Source: Actinomycetes bacterium
Lineage (GTDB): Bacteria; Actinomycetota; Actinomycetes; Actinomycetales; Cellulomonadaceae
DNA length: 5,328 nucleotides
Direction: 5' to 3'
Assembly: GCA_023389545.1 (NCBI GenBank)
Contig: JAEWEI010000027.1
Span: 1 to 5,328 of the forward strand
The notes below the pieces were generated by a model, which was not told where the DNA came from, did not search any database, and saw only the letters and a list, made by a program, of their open reading frames with translations. Made by a program: the position numbers and the translations under genes. How positions within the stretch are numbered: the first letter of the stretch is position 1; the number at the start of each line of letters is the position of its first letter. This document shows positions 1 to 5,328 of this stretch, in pieces.

Positions 1-1276
1 CCTGCGGGGCGATGTCGCGCACGTCCACGCCGTCGATGAGCACCGCGCCCGAGCGCACGTCGTAGAACCGCGCGAGCAGCTTGGCGACCGTCGACTTCCC
101 GGCGCCCGTCTCCCCCACGAGGGCAACGCTCTGCCCGGCGGGCACGTGCAGGTCGAGCCGGGGCAGCACTGTGGGCCCGTCCCCGTAGCCGAACTCCACG
201 CCGGCGAGCCGCACGTCGCCGCGCGGGCTCGGCAGCCGGACCGGGTGGGCGGGCTCCGGGACGCTGGGCTCCTCGGCGAGCAGCTCGGCGAGCTTCTCCA
301 GCGCGGCGGTGGCCGACTGGAACGAGTTGTAGAACATCCCGATCTGGGTCAGCGGCGAGAAGAACCGCTTGGCGTACAGCACCGCCGCGGCGAGCACCCC
401 GACCTCGAGCCCGCCGTCGATCACCCGCAGGCCGCCGACCAGCAGGACCGCGGCGACTGTCACGTTGCCGATGAGCGTGAGGCCTGAGTCGAAGACGCCG
501 TTGAGCCGGATGCCCTCGGCGCTGGCGCCGCGGTACTCCTCGGACAGCCGCCCGTAGTCGGCGGCCACCGGGCGCTCGCGCCGGAACGCCTGCACCGCGC
601 GAATGCCCGTCATGGTCTCCACGAAGCGCACGATGAGCCGCGCGGCGGCGGTGCGCTGCTTGCGGTACTGCGCCTGCGAGCGGGCCTGGAACCAGCGGGT
701 GAGCAGCACCCCGGGGACCACGGCGATGAGCAGCACCACCCCGCTCGGCCAGTCCAGGACCAGCAGCGACACGGCGGTCAGCACCATCGCGAGCGCACTG
801 GAGGCCAGGGTGGTGATGCCGCCGTCGAGCAGCTCGCGCACCGCGTCCAGGTCGGAGGTCTGCCGCGAGATGATCCGGCCGGACGTGTAGCGCTCGTGGA
901 ACTCCAGACTCAGCAGCTGGGTGTGCCGGAACGCGCGGCGGCGCAGGTCGAGCAGGATCGCCTGGCTCACCCGTGCCGCGGCGCGCACCACGGCGGCGGT
1001 GAGGACGCCGCCGAGCACCGCTGTGACGAGGTAGCCGCCTGCGGCGAGCAGCAGCGGCACGGGGTCGCCGTCGCGCATCGCGGGCAGCCCCCTGTCGATC
1101 GCCACGGCCACGAGCGCGGGCCCGGCCACCTGGGCGGCCTGGGCGGCGACGACCAGCGCGACGGTTCCCCAGGCAGGGCCGGCCACAGGCCGCAGCAACG
1201 AGCGGAGCAGCCGCAGCGACAGGCGCCGGACGTGGGAGTGGTCGACGTCGGCGCCCTCCAGCAGCGCGGCGCTCAT
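1..1276 (-). CDS. ABC exporter half-transporter, second subunit (3' end outside window)
   Basis: This is a fused membrane/ATPase half-transporter of the type IV (ABCB-like) exporter family, acting in the cytoplasmic membrane. The first 425 residues are visible. Hydrophobic segments near residues 31-60, 73-99, 154-175, 177-193, 265-284 and 290-303 fit the six helices of the transmembrane domain. FHERYTSGR (126-134) lies in the first intracellular loop region. The ATPase domain begins near residue 352, with an A-loop tyrosine (Y364) and Walker A GETGAGKST (388-396, K394). The window ends before the Q-loop, signature, Walker B and H-loop. The ATG at 1276-1274 overlaps the TGA of the upstream ABC gene as ATGA, and GGGGAG lies 6 bases upstream of it, so the start is secure and translation is probably coupled. 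It is inferred to be the partner of the upstream half-transporter and to supply the consensus ATPase Walker motifs. The substrate is unknown; drug or lipid export are common roles of the family. Confidence 0.93.
   Translation of the reverse strand, partial: MSAALLEGADVDHSHVRRLSLRLLRSLLRPVAGPAWGTVALVVAAQAAQVAGPALVAVAIDRGLPAMRDGDPVPLLLAAGGYLVTAVLGGVLTAAVVRAAARVSQAILLDLRRRAFRHTQLLSLEFHERYTSGRIISRQTSDLDAVRELLDGGITTLASSALAMVLTAVSLLVLDWPSGVVLLIAVVPGVLLTRWFQARSQAQYRKQRTAAARLIVRFVETMTGIRAVQAFRRERPVAADYGRLSEEYRGASAEGIRLNGVFDSGLTLIGNVTVAAVLLVGGLRVIDGGLEVGVLAAAVLYAKRFFSPLTQIGMFYNSFQSATAALEKLAELLAEEPSVPEPAHPVRLPSPRGDVRLAGVEFGYGDGPTVLPRLDLHVPAGQSVALVGETGAGKSTVAKLLARFYDVRSGAVLIDGVDVRDIAPQ
15..36. repeat. 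Second copy of the 22-base repeat in the ABC genes
   Basis: This copy lies in the second ABC subunit and is identical to 1895-1916 in the first. The matching surroundings, including the Tyr-Asp-Val codons just upstream in both genes, reflect paralogous ATPase domains. Confidence 0.8.
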
Positions 1277-3144
1277 CGCTCGCTCCCCGGCCGGGGGCGG
1301 CCCACGGGCTCGTCCAGGTCGAGCAGGCCCGCGAGCGGGTCCTGCGGGGCGACCTCCCGGGGGTCCGGCCCGAGCGCGGTCAGCACGTAGCGGTAGTGCG
1401 GGTGCCGCGCCAGCAGGTCGGAGTGCCTGCCCACGCCGGTGATGCGCCCCTCTTCGAGCACCGCGACCCGGTCCGCGAGCGCGACAGTGGAGGGCCGGTG
1501 CGCCACCACCAGCGTCGTGGCGCCCGTGAGAGTCGCGCGCAGCCGTGCGGTGACAGTGGCCTCGGTGGCCACGTCGAGCGCCGAGAGCGGGTCGTCGAGC
1601 ACCAGCACCCGGGGGCGCACGGCGATGGCGCGCGCGAGGGCGATCCGCTGCCGCTGCCCGCCGGACAGGCTCATCCCCTCCTCCCCGATCACTGTGTCGA
1701 GCCCGTGGGGCAGGTCGTCGACGAAGCCGGCGGAGGCCACATCGAGCGCCTCCCGGACCAGCGCGTCGGCAGCCTCGGGGCCGAGCGCCTCGGCGTCCAC
1801 GCCGAGCAGCACGTTCTGGCGCACCGAGGACGAGAAAAGGATGGGGTCCTCGAACGCGACGGCCACCGCGCGGCGCAGTTCGGCGCGCGTCAGCTCGCGC
1901 ACGTCCACGCCGTCGAGCAGGACGGCGCCGCCAGTGACGTCGTACAGCCGGGGCACGAGCTGGGCCAGCGTCGACTTGCCGCTGCCGGTCAGCCCGACAA
2001 GCGCCAACGTCTCCCCCGGCTCGATCTCGAGGCTCACGCCGTCCAGCACGTCAGGTGACGTCGCGGGCGCCGTCGGGTGCCGGAACCGCACGTCGGCGAG
2101 GACGACGCGGCTGCCCCGGGGGTCCGGCGGCGGCAGGGTCTGCGAGTCCTCCGGATCGGCCACGACGTTGGGCGTGTCCACGACCTCGATGTACCTGTCC
2201 AGGGCCGCGCGCGCGTCGAGCGTCATCGCCAGGAGCTGGCCGAGCCGCTCGAGCGGTCCGTTGACCACCGCCGCCGTGGCGAAGAACGCGACCAGCGCGC
2301 CGACGCTCACGGCGCCCTCGGCGGCCAGCCACACTCCGAGCCCGAGCGACACCGCCAGCACCGACTCCGGCAGGGCGCTCAGGGCGAAGCTCACCCGGGA
2401 CAGCGTGCGGGCCTTGTGGATCTCGGTGGACCGCAGGTCCTCCGCCTGCCGCGCGAACTCGTCCAGCGCATCGCCGCCCCTGCCGAAGGCCTTCAGCACG
2501 CGGATGCCGTGCACCGACTCCTCGACTGTGGTGGCCAGGTCGCCCGCCTGGTCGCGGGCCTGCCGGGCGACGATGTTGTAGTCCCCGCGGAACCGGAACC
2601 CGAGCCACACGACAGGCGTCGCGCCCAGCAGGTAGACGAGGCCGAGCTGCCATGCGGTGGCCAGCATCAGGCCCACGCCCACCACCGCCGTGGACGCGCT
2701 GACCACGAGCATGACCAGCCCGAACGCGAGCCAGCGCCGCACCATGCCGAGGTCGGACATCGCGCGCGAGAGGAGTTGGCCGCCGGACCAGCGGTCGTGG
2801 AACGCGACCGGCAGCTCCAGGAGCCGGCCGAACAGGTCGGTGCGCATCTGGCGCTCGACAGTCGTGGCCGGCGTGAGGATGAGCGCGCGGCGGCACCACA
2901 CCAGGAACGCCTCCAGCACGCCGAGCGCGAGCACCAGGCCCGCGGCCAGCACCACCCCGCCCCGCGAGCCCTCCGAGAGCAGCGGGCCGTTCACGACCTC
3001 GCGCAGCACCTGCGGCACGGCCAACGCCAGGAGGCTCGCGCCAAGCGACGCGGCGCCGCCCGCGGCGATCCGCGGCAACGCCGGCCGCGCCCAGCGGAGC
3101 AGTCGCGCCATCGCCCGCGTGGTGGAGAGACGTTCGAGGGGCAC
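1273..3144 (-). CDS. ABC exporter half-transporter, first subunit, with non-consensus ATP site
   Basis: This 623-residue half-transporter has the usual length and order: six hydrophobic segments (about 26-47, 64-86, 139-158, 160-182, 252-275, 278-296), then an ATPase domain from about residue 347. Walker A is GLTGSGKST (384-392, K390), the signature LSGGQ (493-497), Walker B VLVLDD (513-518), the D-loop SALD (521-524) and the H-loop histidine H549. Three positions depart from consensus: H356 where an A-loop aromatic is expected, E432 for the Q-loop glutamine (FED), and D518 for the catalytic Walker B glutamate. In heterodimeric exporters such as TM287/288 and BmrCD, one subunit carries this Glu-to-Asp change, so a heterodimer with the overlapping downstream gene is inferred. 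It resembles actinobacterial exporter pairs of the Rv1273c/Rv1272c kind from memory, unchecked. The start is GTG, the first possible start after the in-frame reductase stop, with AGG 9 bases upstream. An ATG at residue 12 (3111-3109) is an alternative. Residues 593-623 form a Pro/Asp-rich tail. The substrate is unknown. Confidence 0.95.
   Translation of the reverse strand: MPLERLSTTRAMARLLRWARPALPRIAAGGAASLGASLLALAVPQVLREVVNGPLLSEGSRGGVVLAAGLVLALGVLEAFLVWCRRALILTPATTVERQMRTDLFGRLLELPVAFHDRWSGGQLLSRAMSDLGMVRRWLAFGLVMLVVSASTAVVGVGLMLATAWQLGLVYLLGATPVVWLGFRFRGDYNIVARQARDQAGDLATTVEESVHGIRVLKAFGRGGDALDEFARQAEDLRSTEIHKARTLSRVSFALSALPESVLAVSLGLGVWLAAEGAVSVGALVAFFATAAVVNGPLERLGQLLAMTLDARAALDRYIEVVDTPNVVADPEDSQTLPPPDPRGSRVVLADVRFRHPTAPATSPDVLDGVSLEIEPGETLALVGLTGSGKSTLAQLVPRLYDVTGGAVLLDGVDVRELTRAELRRAVAVAFEDPILFSSSVRQNVLLGVDAEALGPEAADALVREALDVASAGFVDDLPHGLDTVIGEEGMSLSGGQRQRIALARAIAVRPRVLVLDDPLSALDVATEATVTARLRATLTGATTLVVAHRPSTVALADRVAVLEEGRITGVGRHSDLLARHPHYRYVLTALGPDPREVAPQDPLAGLLDLDEPVGRPRPGSER
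1283..1288 (-). promoter_or_regulatory. Ribosome binding site of the second ABC subunit, inside the first
   Basis: GGGGAG on the minus strand lies 6 bases before the ATG at 1276, inside the last codons of the upstream ABC gene. Together with the ATGA overlap it supports this start and suggests reinitiation or translational coupling. Confidence 0.65.
1895..1916. repeat. 22-base direct repeat shared by the two ABC genes
   Basis: These 22 bases are identical to positions 15-36. Both copies encode the DGVDVR segment after Walker A in the paralogous ATPase domains. The identity is explained by homology plus strong codon bias and is not a mobile or regulatory repeat. Confidence 0.8.
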
Positions 3145-3153
3145 CCTGGGCAG

Positions 3154-3156
3154 CCT
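3154..3156 (-). promoter_or_regulatory. Weak Shine-Dalgarno before the GTG of the first ABC subunit
   Basis: Only a short AGG (in TAGG) is found 9 bases before the GTG at 3144, with another AGG directly touching the start. The signal is weak, so initiation may rely on ribosomes arriving from the reductase gene 30 bases upstream. The alternative ATG at 3111 has no better site. Confidence 0.35.
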
Positions 3157-3162
3157 ACGGAC

Positions 3163-3174
3163 GGCGGGCCCGCC
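3163..3174. repeat. Perfect 12-base palindrome between SDR and ABC genes
   Basis: GGCGGGCCCGCC is a perfect palindrome directly after the reductase stop codon. As RNA it could form only a small stem of about 4 pairs with a 4-base loop and has no U-tract, so it is not a convincing terminator. It could be a chance product of high GC or a small protein-binding site. Confidence 0.4.
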
Positions 3175-3936
3175 TCACACCCCGGTTCGGGCCGTCTTCG
3201 TGTTGCTCGCCTGGGCGCGCGGCCGCACCACCAGCAGGTCGATGTTGACGTGCGGCGGGCGGCTGAGCGCCCACGCGATCGTGTCCGCGACGTCGTCGGC
3301 GACCAGCGGCTGATAGCCCTCGTAGACGGCGGCGGCGCGCTCCGCATCGCCGTCGAAGCGCACGAGCGAGAAGTCGGTGGCCACCGCGCCGGGGGCGATC
3401 TCGATCACTCGCATCGGCTCCCCGGCGAGCTCCCAGCGCAGGGTCGTGGCGAGCATCCGCTCGGCGTGCTTGGCGCCGGTGTAGCCCGCGCCGCCCTCGT
3501 ACGGGCCGTGCGCGGCGGTGGACGTGAGCACCAGCACGTCGCCCTCGCCGCTCGCGCGCAGCAGGGGCAGCAAGGCCTGCGTGACACGCAGCGTGCCGAG
3601 CACGTTGAGCTCGTACATGCGGCGCCACTGGTCGATGTCCGCGTGCTCCACGGGGTCCAGGCCGAACGCGCCGCCCGCGTTGTTCACCAGGGCGTCGAGC
3701 CCCCCGGTGGCCTCGACGTGCGCGGCCAGCCGGGCCACGTCCTCGTCGACGGTGACATCCGCGACGAACGTCTGCGCGCCGGTCTCGGCGGCCAGCTCGT
3801 CGAGCAGCTCGGCGCGACGGGCGGTGGCCAGCACGTCCCAGCCGTCGGCGCGCAGGCGGCGCACGGTCGCGGCGCCGATGCCGGAGGACGCCCCCGTGAC
3901 GACGGCGCGGCGCGGACGGGACGGGGCGGTGCTCAT
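3175..3936 (-). CDS. Short-chain dehydrogenase/reductase (classical SDR)
   Basis: This 253-residue cytosolic oxidoreductase has the normal length of classical SDRs, which interconvert alcohols and ketones using NAD(P)(H). The Rossmann glycine motif TGASSGIG is at residues 14-21, D60 follows strand 3, and NNAG is at 85-88. The catalytic tetrad is complete: N111, S139, Y152 and K156 (YTGAK). The PG motif is at 182-183. Arginines R40 and R41 after the second strand (ATARR) suggest NADP(H) preference. The C-terminal HVNIDLLVVRP segment resembles the YdfG/3-hydroxy-acid dehydrogenase branch, but the substrate cannot be assigned. There is no signal peptide or membrane segment. The ATG at 3936-3934 is supported by GAGGAGA ending 4 bases upstream. 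The gene lies 74 bases after the aminotransferase and its stop is 30 bases before the ABC gene, so co-transcription with the exporter is likely. A functional link with either neighbour is unproven. Confidence 0.95.
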   Translation of the reverse strand: MSTAPSRPRRAVVTGASSGIGAATVRRLRADGWDVLATARRAELLDELAAETGAQTFVADVTVDEDVARLAAHVEATGGLDALVNNAGGAFGLDPVEHADIDQWRRMYELNVLGTLRVTQALLPLLRASGEGDVLVLTSTAAHGPYEGGAGYTGAKHAERMLATTLRWELAGEPMRVIEIAPGAVATDFSLVRFDGDAERAAAVYEGYQPLVADDVADTIAWALSRPPHVNIDLLVVRPRAQASNTKTARTGV

Positions 3937-3940
3937 GCGA

Positions 3941-3947
3941 TCTCCTC
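3941..3947 (-). promoter_or_regulatory. Ribosome binding site of the SDR gene
   Basis: On the minus strand GAGGAGA lies 4 bases before the ATG at 3936, and its AGGAG core is 5-6 bases away. It is the best Shine-Dalgarno match in the window and fixes the start of the reductase. Confidence 0.85.
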
Positions 3948-3964
3948 GGGGGATGGGCGTGCGG

Positions 3965-3984
3965 GACGGCGGCGGGCGGCCGTC
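3965..3984. repeat. Inverted repeat in the aminotransferase-SDR gap
   Basis: GACGGC (3965-3970) and GCCGTC (3979-3984) are perfect inverted arms of 6 bases around an 8-base loop, all G/C-rich. No T-run follows on the minus strand. It could be a weak tail-less terminator after the aminotransferase, a leader hairpin of the reductase mRNA, or chance. Confidence 0.35.
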
Positions 3985-4010
3985 GGTCTGAGACTACGGA
4001 TCCCGGCGCG

Positions 4011-5328
4011 TCACCCGCGCGCGAGCCGGGCGCCGGGGCCGACCTCGGCGAGCACCTCCGCGAGGAGGGCCACCCCCTCGGCGGCCTCGTCGGCGGTCAC
4101 CACGCACGGCGGGACCACGTGCACACGGTTCTCGGCGAGGAACGGCAGCAGCCCCCGGGCGAGGCAGCCCGCCTTGACCTGGGCCATCACGTCCGCGCTC
4201 ACGGGCTCGCGGGTCGCGCGATCGGCCACGAGCTCGACGGCCCAGAACACGCCGAGCCCGCGGACCTCGCCCACCAACGGGCTGCGCTCGGCAAGCTCGG
4301 CCAGGCCGGGCCCCAGCACGTCGCGGCCGATCGCGGCGGCGTGCTCCACGATCCGCTCGTCCTCCATCGCCTCGATGGCCGCCACGATCGCGGCCATTGC
4401 CAGCGGGTGGCCCGAGTAGGTCAGGCCGCCGGGGAACACACGATCGTCGAAGGTCGCGGCGATCGGGGCGGAGATCATCACCCCGCCGGCGGGCACGTAC
4501 CCGGAGTTGACGCCCTTGGCGAAGGCGACCAGGTCCGGGCGGACGTCGAAGTGGTCGAGCGCCAGCCACGCGCCGCTGCGCCCGAACCCGGCCATCACCT
4601 CGTCGAGGATCAGCAGCACGCCATAGCGATCGGCGATCTCCCGCGCCCCGGCGAGGTAGCCGGGCGGCGGCACCAGCACCCCGGCGGTGCCAGGGATCGT
4701 CTCGAGCAGGATCGCGGCGACGGTCTCGGGCCCCTCTGCCTGGATCACGCGCTCCAGGTGGCGCAGCGCCCGCTCGCACTCCTGCTCGGGGCTCGTCGCC
4801 CAGAACTCCGTGCGGTACAGGTACGGCCCGAACACGTGCACGTGGCCGCGCGCGTACTCGTTCGGCACCCGGCGCCAGTCCCCCGTGGCGGCCACCGCCG
4901 CGCCGGTGTTGCCGTGGTACGAGCGGTACGTCGAGACGACCTTGTCGCGGCCCGTGTGCAGGCGGGCCAAGCGGATGGCGTTCTCAATCGCGTCGGCGCC
5001 GCCGTTGGTGAAGAAGACGTGGGAGAACCCCGCCGGGGCGTGCTCGAGCACCTTCTGGGCGGCGCGGCCGCGCACCAGGCTCGCCGTCGAGGGGGCGACG
5101 GTGGCCAGGGTGGCCGCCTGCTCCTGGATCGCGGCGACGACCCGGGGGTGCTGATGGCCGATGTTCGTGTTGACGAGCTGAGAGGAGAAGTCCAGGTAGC
5201 GGCGGCCCGCGTGGTCCCACACATGCGAGCCCGATCCGCCCGCCACCACGAACGGGCTCAGGCGGGCCTGCGCGGACCAGGAGTGGAAGACGTGCGCGCG
5301 GTCGAGGCGCAGCGCCAGGTCGTCGCCG
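4011..5328 (-). CDS. Class III PLP-dependent aminotransferase (N-terminus outside window)
   Basis: This is a fold-type I, class III (omega-type) aminotransferase, which uses pyridoxal phosphate to move an amino group between an amine or amino acid and a keto acid. 438 residues are visible and the family usually runs to about 430-460, so few are missing. The frame stays open to the right edge, with HVFHSW encoded just inside it, so the GTG at 5249 is an internal valine and not the start. Numbered from that codon as 1, the PLP motifs are NGGAD (82-86), YHG (111-113), DEV with pyridine-binding D216 (codon 4602-4604), the Schiff-base lysine K245 in FAKG (codon 4515-4517), and LTYSGHP (276-282). 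The late arginine in NRVHVVPP (374-381) may bind a substrate carboxylate. The sequence resembles actinobacterial proteins named 'aspartate aminotransferase family', a loose label covering beta-alanine, taurine and other omega-amine enzymes. The true substrate is unknown. The protein is cytosolic with no signal peptide. Confidence 0.95.
   Translation of the reverse strand, partial: GDDLALRLDRAHVFHSWSAQARLSPFVVAGGSGSHVWDHAGRRYLDFSSQLVNTNIGHQHPRVVAAIQEQAATLATVAPSTASLVRGRAAQKVLEHAPAGFSHVFFTNGGADAIENAIRLARLHTGRDKVVSTYRSYHGNTGAAVAATGDWRRVPNEYARGHVHVFGPYLYRTEFWATSPEQECERALRHLERVIQAEGPETVAAILLETIPGTAGVLVPPPGYLAGAREIADRYGVLLILDEVMAGFGRSGAWLALDHFDVRPDLVAFAKGVNSGYVPAGGVMISAPIAATFDDRVFPGGLTYSGHPLAMAAIVAAIEAMEDERIVEHAAAIGRDVLGPGLAELAERSPLVGEVRGLGVFWAVELVADRATREPVSADVMAQVKAGCLARGLLPFLAENRVHVVPPCVVTADEAAEGVALLAEVLAEVGPGARLARG

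Noticed and set aside
146..1390. Several plus-strand open frames over the left ABC gene
   Set aside because: The minus-strand frame from 1276 to the left edge has a full transmembrane domain and Walker A, so these are antisense shadows.
1439..2581. Plus-strand open frame of 380 codons rich in Ser, Arg and Thr
   Set aside because: It is antisense to the ABC half-transporter, biased in composition, and has no recognisable domain.
3991..4013. Possible promoter: TAGTCT as -10 and TGACG as -35 upstream of the reductase
   Set aside because: The spacing between the boxes is only about 12 bases, too short for a sigma-70-type promoter, and a single six-base match is weak evidence.
2077..4419. A 780-codon open frame on the plus strand
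   Set aside because: It runs antisense across three genes with complete family motifs. Its predicted protein is Arg/Gly/His-rich and low in complexity, as expected for a shadow frame at this GC content.
3994..4779. Minus-strand open frame overlapping the aminotransferase
   Set aside because: It is in another frame of the aminotransferase, and its translation is Arg/Gly/Ala-rich with no motifs.
5247..5249. GTG as the start of the aminotransferase
   Set aside because: The frame stays open for 26 more codons to the edge and encodes family-like N-terminal sequence (HVFHSW), so this is an internal valine.

Overview
The window comes from a very GC-rich bacterial chromosome (well above 70% GC by eye, with third codon positions almost all G or C). 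Gene style and protein sequences point to an actinomycete; the genus cannot be fixed from this sequence. All four protein genes lie on the minus strand, so they are transcribed from high to low coordinates. Coding sequence fills about 98% of the window. The only gaps are 74 bases (3937-4010) and 30 bases (3145-3174), so no stretch over 300 bases lacks a gene.

In transcription order: (1) a PLP-dependent class III aminotransferase (4011 to the right edge) that lacks only its extreme N-terminus. (2) After 74 bases, a classical short-chain dehydrogenase/reductase (3175-3936) with a complete catalytic set and a strong ribosome binding site. (3) After 30 bases, a full-length ABC exporter half-transporter (1273-3144) whose nucleotide-binding domain has several non-consensus catalytic residues. 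(4) Overlapping it by 4 bases (ATGA), a second ABC exporter half-transporter (1276 to the left edge), cut off shortly after its Walker A motif.

Genes 3 and 4 almost certainly form one heterodimeric ABC exporter with one degenerate and one consensus ATP site, and the stop/start overlap suggests coupled translation. The reductase sits close enough upstream to share their transcript. Whether the aminotransferase belongs to the same unit is open, because the 74-base gap could hold a promoter or a weak terminator. No shared substrate for the four proteins can be read from the sequence.

I see no RNA gene, mobile element, CRISPR array or clearly novel system. The points most worth a second look are the degenerate ATP site, small inverted repeats in the two gaps, and an uneven use of ACA/ACT before valine codons in the ABC genes.
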